Shown here one piece after another: positions 44,788 to 53,514 of a stretch of DNA of 64,000 nt. The stretch is from Planctomycetota bacterium (GTDB lineage Bacteria; Planctomycetota; Planctomycetia; Pirellulales; Lacipirellulaceae), in assembly GCA_029259945.1 (NCBI GenBank), contig JAJDEF010000022.1, positions 124,001-188,000 of the forward strand, given 5' to 3'. Under the pieces are notes generated by a model. That model searched no databases and had not been told where the DNA came from. It saw only the letters and a list, made by a program, of their open reading frames with translations. The first letter of the stretch is position 1, and every line of letters begins with the position of its first letter. The translations under genes and the position numbers were made by a program.

Positions 44788-44829
44788 GATGCTACCTCCA
44801 CAAAGTACTCAATAAAAAGCACATGCGAA

Positions 44830-45825
44830 ATGTCTAGCTGCCCAGACGATGAATTTCTTGATGAGTACCAAGCGGTTACCCAAGATTGCGGCTATTTTCC
44901 ATTGGAAAACTGGACGTCTATCCGCGTCACCGGTGCAGATCGCCGTCGCTTCTTGCACAATATGTGCACGAACGAAATCAGTAAATTAAGCGATGGCGAG
45001 GGTTGCGAGACCTTTTTCACCAACGTCAAAGGAAAGATTGTCGCCCACACCTTCGTCATGGTCTTGCCGGATGAAATTCTTCTACTGACAGTGCCAAATC
45101 AAGCTGAACAAATCATAGAGCACCTCGATCGGTATGTGATTCGAGAAGATGTTCAGCTGCTGGGCGAATCGAATCAGAATGTCTGGCGAGCCATTCTTGG
45201 GGCACAAGCAAACCAACTGGCCTGCCAAATAACAGAGAACATCAAGCAATTAGAACGTCCTTGGCAGAGCATCTCATTCGAAACGGGAGAACTCATAGGT
45301 ACTATTGCGAGATTTGATGCCGTCACGCCCAAGGGCTTCTTGATCCGCTGTACTCACTCAACAGCGGACAATCTCGCTGACTTATTAAAACGCTCTGCGG
45401 TAAAACAAGTTTCTGAGCCGGTCTGGACATCGCTTCGTGTCGAGGCAGGCTTCCCGCTGTTTGGCGTTGATTTTGACAGTTCTAATTTACCACAAGAAGT
45501 CGGCCGTAACCGACAAGCCATTAGTTTTACCAAAGGCTGCTACCTAGGGCAGGAAACCATCGCCCGCCTCGACGCATTAGGCCATGTGAACAAGCAGATT
45601 GTGGCAATGCAGTTCGCTGGAGAGATGATTCCCCCATCCGACACAAAAATTTTCGATGGCGAAAAGGAAGTTGGCACAATCACCGCCTCCAGTTGGTCAC
45701 CGAAGCTAAAATCGCCGCTCGCTTTAGCGATGGTTCGCCGTGGCTCAAATGAAATAGGGAAGAAACTCCGTTGCGAACTTGGTGAAGTAACGGTGGTGCA
45801 ATCCAATTTTTGCAGCGAAAGTTAA
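44830..45825 (+). CDS. ygfZ: Folate-binding YgfZ/GcvT-domain protein
   Basis: This 331-residue protein carries the YgfZ signature TKGCYLGQE (Lys235-Glu242, with Cys237) and a GcvT-like fold (WTSIRVTGADRRRFLHNM at the start). YgfZ uses tetrahydrofolate and supports Fe-S enzymes such as radical-SAM tRNA methylthiotransferases; mtaB is elsewhere in this window. It lies just downstream of the LarA-like gene. Its stop overlaps the convergent gene at 45822 by 4 nt. Confidence 0.9.
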   Translation: MSSCPDDEFLDEYQAVTQDCGYFPLENWTSIRVTGADRRRFLHNMCTNEISKLSDGEGCETFFTNVKGKIVAHTFVMVLPDEILLLTVPNQAEQIIEHLDRYVIREDVQLLGESNQNVWRAILGAQANQLACQITENIKQLERPWQSISFETGELIGTIARFDAVTPKGFLIRCTHSTADNLADLLKRSAVKQVSEPVWTSLRVEAGFPLFGVDFDSSNLPQEVGRNRQAISFTKGCYLGQETIARLDALGHVNKQIVAMQFAGEMIPPSDTKIFDGEKEVGTITASSWSPKLKSPLALAMVRRGSNEIGKKLRCELGEVTVVQSNFCSES

Positions 45826-46310
45826 GAAACCCGCGGAGCATCAGCAACATGAACGCCATTGAATTGTTGAAGCCAATCCCGCAATCGTTCGATCACTTCG
45901 CTATTGTTAGGCACTGCGCCCGTGACCTCATATTGATCTCGCTGCAGAATTTCCGCCAATTTTTGCAGTCGGCTAGTCAATGTATCGCAAAATTGTTTCT
46001 GCTCGCTGGCGGTCATTTCGTGTCGGCGCATCTCGACAACTGCCTCGGTACGGCAAGTCCGCAATGATACAAGCTGGTTCTGCTCTGCTTTGATTAGCTG
46101 CCCATCCCAATAGGCACGGCGAAGTTCACCACCACTGTTAAAATGGTAAGCAAGATCAAAATCGAAATAGACGCTCGCAGCACCATTGGCTCGAAAGCCG
46201 GCGAAAACGATCTCGGGCTGACTTTCAGCTGTGGCTCGTAATTCGATCCGATGCACAAACGCCTTCGCGTCGCGGAGCATATCCTCACGGTTTTGAGCAT
46301 GCCGAGCCAT
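45822..46310 (-). CDS. Hypothetical protein
   Basis: This 162-residue soluble protein is unrecognised. It is charged, with an N-terminal helix (AQNREDMLRDAKAFVHRIEL), a central beta-rich part (EIVFAGFRANGAASVYFDFD) and a helical C-terminal half (EQKQFCDTLTSRLQKLAEIL). No signal peptide or membrane segment is seen. It ends on the opposite strand over the last 4 nt of ygfZ and starts just downstream of the HD-GYP gene stop on the same strand, so it may be co-transcribed with that gene. Function unknown. Confidence 0.7.
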   Translation of the reverse strand: MARHAQNREDMLRDAKAFVHRIELRATAESQPEIVFAGFRANGAASVYFDFDLAYHFNSGGELRRAYWDGQLIKAEQNQLVSLRTCRTEAVVEMRRHEMTASEQKQFCDTLTSRLQKLAEILQRDQYEVTGAVPNNSEVIERLRDWLQQFNGVHVADAPRVS

Positions 46311-46315
46311 AGGGC

Positions 46316-48040
46316 TCAGTTTACAGTAAGAACTTTTTTTTGCGAGGCCTCCTGAGAGGATGTATCCGAATAAAGATTCTGGACATCTTCTCGAATCGCA
46401 AAGAAGGCATCAATAACACGTGTGTCCCACTGCATCCCAGCGCCATTTTTCAGAATGGTATCCACCTTTTCGTAGGGCATTCCCTTTCGGTAAGGACGGT
46501 CGCCCGACATGGCATCAAATGCATCTGCCACAGCTACAATTCGTGCCATCAGCGGGATTTCGGTACCCGTCAGTCCATGTGGATAGCCATTGCCATCCCA
46601 ATTTTCATGATGGTGCAGAACTATCGGAAGAATGTTATCGAGCTGCCGAATACCGCAGAGAATATCGTAACCGAATTGCGAATGTTGCTTGATGTGTTCA
46701 AACTCTTCGTCGGTCAATTGCCCTGGCTTATTAAGGACATGATCATCGATGCCAATTTTCCCAACATCGTGTAAGAGCCCGCCGAGGTAAATCGTATCGA
46801 GCGTCTTTTTTTCGAGGCCAATCTGCTTTGCCAATGCGACGGACAGATTCGCAACACGATGACTATGCCCCGAGGTGTAACGATCTTTAGCATCAATCGC
46901 AGAGGTCATGGATAACACTAAACCCGAAAACAATTCAGACTGCTCCCGGTAGAGGCCTAGATTGCGGCTGTGGATACCTAAAATGGTTCCGACGCTACTG
47001 AGTAACCGAAGATCTACCGAGTCAAACTCATCCGGAGTGCCGTAGGCTTGGGATCGGTGATTGATTGCCAGTAACCAAGCCAACGGCTGTTCACCACCAT
47101 TGATTGGCACGCACACCAATTCACGAACTTCGGGGCAATGCCAAGTTGGCAAAGAGGTTTGCTCTTGGCTGAGTATCAGCGGTTGGCTTAGCGCCGGCGT
47201 ACCGATTCTTTCGATAAGCTCTCGAAGTACGACCGCTTCGAGAGGACTCTCGCCGTAGATCCATACCCCGTCGATGTCGTCTGTAAATAAATCGGTCAAT
47301 TCGTAGTCTTCTACTGCTTGATTGGCAACGATCGCTAAACTTTGCGACTGAATCGATCCAGAAAGCCAAGCAAGGGCATTTTGCCACAGCTCAGATTCAT
47401 TTTCAGATAACGCTAGGTGTCTTGTGAGCCGATGTAGTAGTCCTAACTCGGTGTAAGCATCACAAGCGTGGTCGATGGCATCGTTCATTTCGCTTCGCAG
47501 GCGAGTTACCTCATCTTGCTGAACGAAGCTGTCACGGATTGCCGTCGCCAAGTGCAATAAGACTCGAGGCGACCAAATTTCTCGGCCAAGTATCCAACGA
47601 AGAACTCTGCTGGCGTCAACGCCGAAGATTTGAGCAGCGGCAGCTACTTGGTGTTCATGTTCGATCTGTAGTTGCGGGAATACCCCGACGGCAACCAATT
47701 TGGGGCCCTTCTTCGTCGATGGCAAAGGAATTGCCAACATCACGAGAGGAGAAACATCTTCTACAATCTCTGGTCGTCCACGTCGGGCAACCTCGGCGAG
47801 CAATCCGATACGTTCAGATAGTTCACAAGATAGCCCATCGTAGTCGGCGTGTATGATTGCACCGGTTTCTACATTCATTAACGTGAATGGCTCTGCAAAA
47901 GCCGTCGAGAGAGCTTGCTGGAATTGTTGGACGCTTTTGCTATCCGTGTCTGCGCAGCCGTGAGCGTAGCCTGTAGAAGCGGCGGCATTTGCTGACTCTA
48001 GGTCTGATTCGCTTTTAACGGTTTGCAACAAAAGACTCAA
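46316..48040 (-). CDS. HD-GYP domain phosphodiesterase with GAF-like sensor
   Basis: The 574-residue protein has an N-terminal sensory half (residues about 200-380 GAF-like, with LVCVPINGGEQPLAWLLA) and a complete C-terminal HD-GYP domain. That domain shows AIDAKDRYTSGHSHRVA, the metal motif LLHDVGKIGIDD and HHHENWDGNGYPHGL. HD-GYP enzymes hydrolyse cyclic-di-GMP, often affecting motility and attachment. No membrane segment is apparent. Its stop is 5 bp from the start of the hypothetical gene at 46310. Confidence 0.92.
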   Translation of the reverse strand: MSLLLQTVKSESDLESANAAASTGYAHGCADTDSKSVQQFQQALSTAFAEPFTLMNVETGAIIHADYDGLSCELSERIGLLAEVARRGRPEIVEDVSPLVMLAIPLPSTKKGPKLVAVGVFPQLQIEHEHQVAAAAQIFGVDASRVLRWILGREIWSPRVLLHLATAIRDSFVQQDEVTRLRSEMNDAIDHACDAYTELGLLHRLTRHLALSENESELWQNALAWLSGSIQSQSLAIVANQAVEDYELTDLFTDDIDGVWIYGESPLEAVVLRELIERIGTPALSQPLILSQEQTSLPTWHCPEVRELVCVPINGGEQPLAWLLAINHRSQAYGTPDEFDSVDLRLLSSVGTILGIHSRNLGLYREQSELFSGLVLSMTSAIDAKDRYTSGHSHRVANLSVALAKQIGLEKKTLDTIYLGGLLHDVGKIGIDDHVLNKPGQLTDEEFEHIKQHSQFGYDILCGIRQLDNILPIVLHHHENWDGNGYPHGLTGTEIPLMARIVAVADAFDAMSGDRPYRKGMPYEKVDTILKNGAGMQWDTRVIDAFFAIREDVQNLYSDTSSQEASQKKVLTVN

Positions 48041-48304
48041 CGCGATCTCCGGACCGTTTAGTTAGGTGAATACCTCTCTGTCTAATTTCAACACAAGCAT
48101 AGGAGGCGGTTGCAATGACTGTACGATGGAAGCTCTACTAAATGGGGGGTTCACCTCTTTGGACCTCTAGTTGAACCAATCACACCGATTGTGATGGGCA
48201 GAGGTGGCCAATAATTGAGGAAAATAGGCCGTGCAAGTAGGAAAAACACGACGTAGCAAGAACGATATCAGACAAAGGGGCTGATACTAATGGGAAAGAA
48301 GAGC

Positions 48305-49363
48305 CTACTCAGAATCATTTGAGCGATCCCGGCGTTGGCGATATCGGCGACTTGCTCTTTTGAGCGTTGCGCGTTCTTCTTCTGAGAGCTGGTCATACGT
48401 CGAGCCGCGTAAACGCATCAAGATGTCGTCAACACGGGCATCTTCGTTGGCCTCGCGTTCACGACGTTTGCGGTCGAGCACTTGTTGTTGTTTGTCTTGC
48501 AGGTGTTCAACAAGCACTGCCTCGCGGTCGTCTTCTAGCCACTCGTTCGCGAGCCAATCTTCATCGTCTGAGTCGAACTCGTCAATCACTATCCCAACGT
48601 CGTAGCGCCTGGTGTAGGGATTTCTGATTCCGCCAAAGAGCAAGAAGACCGACGCAACAGACAGTGGGAACCAAGCAGGCAGAAGGGTATCGCTGATCGT
48701 CGTCGGACTTTCTTGTTGATGAACGATTAATGCAAATAAGGCAAACAAGGCAGCCCCGGCAAGTGCGAGGTGCGAAGTAGCGCTGGTGGCCGAGGTTCTA
48801 CCTACAATCGGCCATAGCACGCCGCGCAATAGTTCTGCTCCAGCGCAAGGATCAACTGGTAAAAGGCTGATCAGAAACAGGCACCAATTCACCCAGACCA
48901 CCAGTTGGCCGATGGTGAGTAATGTGGATGCATCGTACGCAACAGCAATGGGAGGAGCGATGGGATTGAACAAGAGCAGATGGACCTGACGATCACCGGC
49001 CAAAGCGAGGCCACAGCCTGCAGCCACCGTCAACACAAAAAATGTCAGCGGCCCGACGAGGGCGGTGATTAAATGCGCTGGCGGATCCACAGGCAAATGA
49101 AGCTTGGTCCACCCTCCAACTGGCCCGAGAACGATAGCGGTGGTGTGCCCACCCACACGCTTAGCCGTAACGACGCGCACCAGCTCGTGGACTGCCACAC
49201 TCACAACGAGTACGACAATCGCCCACATGGCGACCCAAGGTTCGGCCACTTCGGTCATCAAAGCCACTAACGCCAGAAGAGGCAACTGGATATGAAGACG
49301 CAAGTCGACTTGACGCCAGCGTCTGATGCCAAGGCTCCAGTTTTCCGTCGAGTGATTCTGCAT
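48305..49363 (-). CDS. Site-2 protease-like (M50) membrane protein, active site altered
   Basis: The 352-residue protein has several membrane helices in the M50/site-2 protease arrangement, then a long charged coiled C-terminal tail (about residues 260-352, with VEHLQDKQQQVLDRKRRERE). The expected HExxH is HELVR (His59, Glu60, Arg63), and the second NPxPxLDGG motif is SLLPVDPCAGAELLRG, lacking the metal Asp-Gly-Gly. It is therefore unlikely to be a zinc protease, although the fold is probably kept. No partner gene is obvious. Confidence 0.78.
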   Translation of the reverse strand: MQNHSTENWSLGIRRWRQVDLRLHIQLPLLALVALMTEVAEPWVAMWAIVVLVVSVAVHELVRVVTAKRVGGHTTAIVLGPVGGWTKLHLPVDPPAHLITALVGPLTFFVLTVAAGCGLALAGDRQVHLLLFNPIAPPIAVAYDASTLLTIGQLVVWVNWCLFLISLLPVDPCAGAELLRGVLWPIVGRTSATSATSHLALAGAALFALFALIVHQQESPTTISDTLLPAWFPLSVASVFLLFGGIRNPYTRRYDVGIVIDEFDSDDEDWLANEWLEDDREAVLVEHLQDKQQQVLDRKRREREANEDARVDDILMRLRGSTYDQLSEEERATLKRASRRYRQRRDRSNDSE

Positions 49364-49621
49364 AATTACAGTATCCTGCCCTGGGGATCTGTTTTGAGAA
49401 GATTTGGCCTTTCACAACATCTTATCAACGGTCGACGGAATCGGCAAACTGTGGCTAGCAGGAGTCCCTGGAATTCGCGACGAACTGCCAGTAGTTTCCT
49501 GGGTTTTCTCTGCCAATCTCCGCCTGACGGCTTCGACAGCTTGCATAAAGGCTATCGGGGGAAAAGAATTAGAACACTCTTACTTTTGTTTACGCCACAA
49601 TCAACGCCGAGACCCCCGCTC

Positions 49622-50146
49622 ATGGTAGATCACCCTAGAACTCTTCTCAAAACTTCGCGATTTGATGTTGTTGAGCATCTCGTTAAAGTAGGTGACAACC
49701 GGCCTGCGGTGGCGCGTCAGGTCATTATGCATCCTGGGGCAGTAACAATCGTACCCTTGCTAGCAGGAAATCGCGTTTGCCTAATACGCAACTTTCGAGT
49801 GGCCGTCTCCAAAGCATTGATCGAATTGCCCGCTGGGACGATTGACCCGGCAGAGCCACCTGCGTTGACTGCGTCTCGCGAATTGCAAGAAGAAACGGGC
49901 TACACGGTTGAAAGCTGGCGGGAACTACCCGCCTTTTTTATGTCCCCTGGAATTCTTAACGAGCGGATGCACGTGTTCGTCGCTGAGGGGCTGACGCAGG
50001 GCCCGCCTGCTCGCGAGGCGGGTGAGCAGATCGAGAACCTCTTGGTCGATTGGAAAGAGGCGGTCGCGATGGTCGAACGGGGAGAAATAGAAGATGCAAA
50101 AACGATCGTCGCCATTCTGATGTGGGACCGTCTTCGAAAATCCTAG
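49622..50146 (+). CDS. Nudix hydrolase (ADP-ribose pyrophosphatase-like)
   Basis: This 174-residue protein carries a complete Nudix box G-x5-E-x7-RELQEETGY, running from Gly72 to Gly93. The preceding RNFRVAVSKALIELPAG segment is characteristic of the ADP-sugar pyrophosphatase (NudF-like) group. The frame is open upstream (to 49292), but that part is antisense to the site-2 protease-like gene; the ATG at 49622 gives the normal length. Its last 4 nt overlap the convergent SDR gene. Confidence 0.9.
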   Translation: MVDHPRTLLKTSRFDVVEHLVKVGDNRPAVARQVIMHPGAVTIVPLLAGNRVCLIRNFRVAVSKALIELPAGTIDPAEPPALTASRELQEETGYTVESWRELPAFFMSPGILNERMHVFVAEGLTQGPPAREAGEQIENLLVDWKEAVAMVERGEIEDAKTIVAILMWDRLRKS

Positions 50147-51156
50147 TCGGCGCGGGGATTGTTGCACAGCACTTCAGCCAACAACTCAGGCGACCCCGGG
50201 TTGCCATTGCGATCATGGTGCCATCGCGGATGGGTGGGTACCCACGACTCATCCAATGGCCAAGGATCGAAAGGCTGAAAACCGAGTTGGCGAGCAAGCT
50301 GCGAAGAGTCGAGACTTACGTTGCCAGCCCGCGGAGGTATGGGGCCAGCTTCCAATCTTGGGCAACCCATCAGGAGATCGGGGTCGTAACCGCCGACACG
50401 GTTGATCACTTGGGCAATCTCGTAGAGCGACAATCGCCGTGGGCCACCCGCGTGAAACAATCCACTAATTTTTCGACTCAACACTTGCTCGTAAAGACGA
50501 TTTAAGCAGTCGGCATAGGTGGGTGTGCGTACTTCGTCGTAGTAAAGGGTCGCCGGGCGACCATTCTTGAAGCGGGATTGAATCCAGTCGATCGCCCCCG
50601 CGTGGCCGTTGAAACTAATGCCCATCGGTAGCGAAATTCGCAGGACGCACGCCTGGGGCATCCAATCGGCGATTAACCGCTCAGCAGCAACCATCGTCTT
50701 GCCATAGACCGTCACTGGATTGACGGCGTCTTGTTCGCGATAGCCAAGCCAATCGCTCGAGTTCGAGTCGAGACCTGCAAAAACCAAATCGATCGACGTA
50801 TGCACCAACCGAACCGATTCCTCGGCGATGATCGAGAGCAGGCTGACTAGCCCTTCGACATTCGTGCGCCAAGCCAACCGAGAGTCGAGTTCGCAGGAAC
50901 GTAGCGCACAGTTACCCGCGCAATTCAGCACCGAACGAAACTGATAACGATCGAACAGCTTGGCCAATCCCGCCCGATCTTCCGCGTTGCAGGCTTCGAT
51001 GCCCGGCCCCGACAACGGCCAGTTATCTTCTTGCCGGATGCCAATGACCTGCCCCGGGTATTTTTTTTGGAAATAGGCAAGCGCATTGTACCCCACGACA
51101 CCAGCAACACCGGTGACCAGTAGCGGAAGGGGCAGAGAAATCGTCGCGTCAGCCAT
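50143..51156 (-). CDS. RmlD-like SDR family protein with altered catalytic residues
   Basis: This 337-residue extended short-chain dehydrogenase has the NAD(P)-binding GVAGVVG loop (residues 16-22) and an RmlD-like C-terminal sugar-nucleotide region. In RmlD the motif is YGKTK; here it is YGKTM (Tyr151, Met155). The STDYVF Thr is Ile (SIDLVF, Ile122). The catalytic triad is thus incomplete, and dTDP-4-dehydrorhamnose reductase activity should not be assumed. No rml neighbours are present. It could have been recruited as a binding or regulatory subunit. Confidence 0.8.
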   Translation of the reverse strand: MADATISLPLPLLVTGVAGVVGYNALAYFQKKYPGQVIGIRQEDNWPLSGPGIEACNAEDRAGLAKLFDRYQFRSVLNCAGNCALRSCELDSRLAWRTNVEGLVSLLSIIAEESVRLVHTSIDLVFAGLDSNSSDWLGYREQDAVNPVTVYGKTMVAAERLIADWMPQACVLRISLPMGISFNGHAGAIDWIQSRFKNGRPATLYYDEVRTPTYADCLNRLYEQVLSRKISGLFHAGGPRRLSLYEIAQVINRVGGYDPDLLMGCPRLEAGPIPPRAGNVSLDSSQLARQLGFQPFDPWPLDESWVPTHPRWHHDRNGNPGSPELLAEVLCNNPRAD

Positions 51157-51378
51157 CCGAGCAATTTTACGCTACACCGGCTCGAACCGATACCGTTGCT
51201 GCATAGATGAGCGTCCCTGTTCGCTGAATCGCTTGAAAAAACGATTACGAATTGCACTGAGCATCACCAAGTCGACCCCACCCGCATGCAAAAATCGCCT
51301 CGCGAATTTCATCTACGAGTGTAGGGTCACGCTCGGATTTGGAACACTCATCGACGCTGCTAATCTGCACTCATCCGA

Positions 51379-52131
51379 TTAGCGTCGACGGGCGGCCAAT
51401 AGACCGATCGCCAGCAGCATTAGCACCGCACTCGACCGCTCGGGGATGCTAGTTAGGGTCAAATTTGTAAACCCCGTGGCGCTGGCAGTAAGAGCCGTAA
51501 TAAAGTCTGAATCCTCACTCGTTAGCCTGTATACAAAACGGTACTCGCCTGGTAGCAAAGTGCCTGTCGGCTGCCCTACAAGAAAGAAGTTAGATGCTTG
51601 ATTACCATCATTTTGCCCATTTACAGCGTGGCTTGCTGACATGGTGCTCTCTTCGATCTCCAAATATATGACAGTAGAGTTGTCCTCATCCAGTAACCTC
51701 CAGAATGAATTGTATCTAGTGGCAAATTGGACTCCTGAATCATCACCACCAGAGAAGAAACCAGAAATAGAAAATAGTGCTTGTTCGTTTAGCTGGAATC
51801 TAATAAGCCCCTCTGCAGAATTAAATGCTCCAAAGGCGGGAGAAATAAACTCCAGTTGCTGGGTCACTTGTTGGATATCAAAACTTGCAACGTTACCCAC
51901 GTTCGAAAACTCATAAGTTGCCGAGCTGCTCGCCGACGCGGTTACAGCAGAACTTACTGTACTCAAGGGCATTGTTGCAACAATGTCGTCAACAACATTT
52001 GTACCCGTGGACCCTCCTGTAACAGAGGTTGTTTTCAAACTCGAAAACGGAGAGAGAACAAGATCAACAGCTGCGAAGCTGGGAGAAGCCGCGGCGGCGA
52101 CGATGACGAGAATTGTCAGGAACCTAGGTAT
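51379..52131 (-). CDS. PEP-CTERM-type exported protein (probable ATA start)
   Basis: The 250-residue product ends with a PEP-CTERM-like sorting signal: IPERSS, a hydrophobic helix and ARRR. The frame extends upstream of the first annotatable start (TTG 52038) into an excellent signal peptide (PRFLTILVIVAAAASPSFA), and is closed by TAG at 52146. The only well-placed initiator is ATA at 52131, 7 nt after AGAAGGA. A TTG start would drop the signal peptide, which a PEP-CTERM protein needs. Function of the beta-rich middle is unknown. PEP-CTERM proteins are sorted to the envelope by exosortase and then cleaved. Confidence 0.7.
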   Translation of the reverse strand: MPRFLTILVIVAAAASPSFAAVDLVLSPFSSLKTTSVTGGSTGTNVVDDIVATMPLSTVSSAVTASASSSATYEFSNVGNVASFDIQQVTQQLEFISPAFGAFNSAEGLIRFQLNEQALFSISGFFSGGDDSGVQFATRYNSFWRLLDEDNSTVIYLEIEESTMSASHAVNGQNDGNQASNFFLVGQPTGTLLPGEYRFVYRLTSEDSDFITALTASATGFTNLTLTSIPERSSAVLMLLAIGLLAARRR

Positions 52132-52138
52132 TAGCGAA

Positions 52139-52145
52139 TCCTTCT
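52139..52145 (-). promoter_or_regulatory. Ribosome binding site deciding the PEP-CTERM gene start
   Basis: AGAAGGA on the minus strand, 7 nt before the in-frame ATA at 52131 and about 100 nt from the TTG at 52038. The in-frame stop TAG overlaps its first bases, so no start further upstream is possible. Confidence 0.6.
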
Positions 52146-52260
52146 ATCCAGAACATGCGTCAAAAGATCCCCCCCCGCAAATTGCAACCGTTTTGTGCGG
52201 GATGGCCGGGAATAGTGGGTAGAGGGGGCGGAAAGTAGTCCCAGGGTGGCACCCAAGAAA

Positions 52261-53031
52261 TCAACCGGCTCGACGCCTAGAGACAAAGGCGGCGTAGTCG
52301 GCGGGCGTATCGATGCCACGCGACGGTTCGTCGACGACGGTGATCACGATTTTCTCGCCATTTTCTAGGACGCGAAGCTGCTCGAGGTTTTCGAGCTGCT
52401 CCATGCGGCCGGGCGGTAGCAAGGCAATGCGCATCAGCAAATCGCGTCGATAGGCATAGACCCCGATATGCTGATAGAACAGCGGCGAGGTCGACTCCAG
52501 TAAATCGTCTTGCCCGTCTCGGACATGCGGTATCGGGCTGCGGCTGAAGTAGAGTGCTTGTCCTGCAAAGTCGAACACCACTTTTACGCACGCCGGATCT
52601 TCGAGCAGCGTTTGATCTCGAATTGGTGTGGCGAGCGTAGCCATCGAAGCCGAGGGGTTGGCCCATAGCGATTCGATGAGCGAGTCGACCGCCGCTGGGT
52701 CGATTTCTGGCTCATCCCCTTGCAAATTGACGACCACACTTGAACGATCATTTTCGCGTACCGCCTCTGCTACTCGATCGGTGCCGCTCGCGCAGTTGGG
52801 GCTGGTCATCACGACTCGCGCCCCAAAACGCCGTGCTTCGGCGGCAATCTGGTCGTCGTCGGTGGCGATCAAAATCGTTTGTGGGCAGCGAGTTTGGCAG
52901 GCGGCCTCGTAAGTATGCTGTAAGACGCTCTTGCCCGTTTCGCGCAGCAGCAGCTTATCAGGCAGCCGAGTCGAGCGCCGTCGGGCGGGGATGACGAGCG
53001 TACAGTTCTTGGTTGATCGACTTGCAGGCAT
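52261..53031 (-). CDS. kdsB: 3-deoxy-manno-octulosonate cytidylyltransferase
   Basis: The 256-residue enzyme activates KDO as CMP-KDO for lipopolysaccharide. Motifs are LVIPARRRSTRLPDKLL at the N terminus, VVNLQGDEPEIDP in the middle, and YRRDLLMRIALLPPGRMEQL with EPSRGIDTPAD at the end. The frame extends to 53148, but those residues are translated from an ACCACAGAG repeat; the ATG at 53031 fits the family. KdsB supports a Gram-negative outer membrane with LPS. Confidence 0.92.
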   Translation of the reverse strand: MPASRSTKNCTLVIPARRRSTRLPDKLLLRETGKSVLQHTYEAACQTRCPQTILIATDDDQIAAEARRFGARVVMTSPNCASGTDRVAEAVRENDRSSVVVNLQGDEPEIDPAAVDSLIESLWANPSASMATLATPIRDQTLLEDPACVKVVFDFAGQALYFSRSPIPHVRDGQDDLLESTSPLFYQHIGVYAYRRDLLMRIALLPPGRMEQLENLEQLRVLENGEKIVITVVDEPSRGIDTPADYAAFVSRRRAG

Positions 53032-53070
53032 AGCGAATATTAGGACTAACCGTATGTGAAGGACGTAGGA

Positions 53071-53234
53071 ACCACAGAGACACGGGGGACACAGAGAGGA
53101 ATGAAAAATTGATGAACTGACATGTTTGTGGGAGGCGTCTCTCACCACGCTTACTTAACTTAAAGAAGTGAATACTCTTGGTGAATTACTCTTCAATCAA
53201 TATCAAAACTCCGTGTTCTCCGTGTCTCTGTGGT
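53071..53234. repeat. ACCACAGAG-family inverted-repeat element, gene-free copy 2
   Basis: Left end accacagagacacgggggac, right end ccgtgtctctgtggt, mutually complementary; 164 bp long. The interior shares gaaaaattgat..., ttaactt and attactc stretches with the element at 55435-55553. It lies between kdsB and glmS. Confidence 0.8.
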
Positions 53235-53514
53235 GCATCAAAATAGGAAGTTGTTTTTTGGTGGAACGGGGCAGGTCGACTAGTCATAGCCAAAACCATC
53301 CAATCACTCCACGCCAATTGGGGTCACCTAACCGCCGCCTCCTGCTCATCTACCTCCGCTGAATCTCCTATCTTTGCAGAACAACGCGAGAACTCCGTTG
53401 GCCTCCACCGAATGAAACTGGTATTCTTACCCTGTAGGCGTACGAATCGAGAAACATTGCATGCGCGTGCTAGCGTTGGTTCACCAGATTAGATAGTAAG
53501 GACACGAGAATCTT
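53235..53514. other. Upstream region of glmS
   Basis: About 280 bp between a repeat element and the glmS start. No glmS-ribozyme-like core or other structure is recognised. An AAGGA lies about 13 nt before the ATG. Confidence 0.4.

Noticed and set aside
52039-52131. Possible upstream start of the PEP-CTERM gene by CTG at 52119
   Set aside because: CTG is 19 nt from the Shine-Dalgarno and would shorten the signal peptide; ATA at 52131 fits better, though CTG is not excluded.
53235-53514. glmS ribozyme upstream of glmS
   Set aside because: No conserved ribozyme core or pseudoknot pairing was recognised; the element is mainly known from Gram-positive bacteria.
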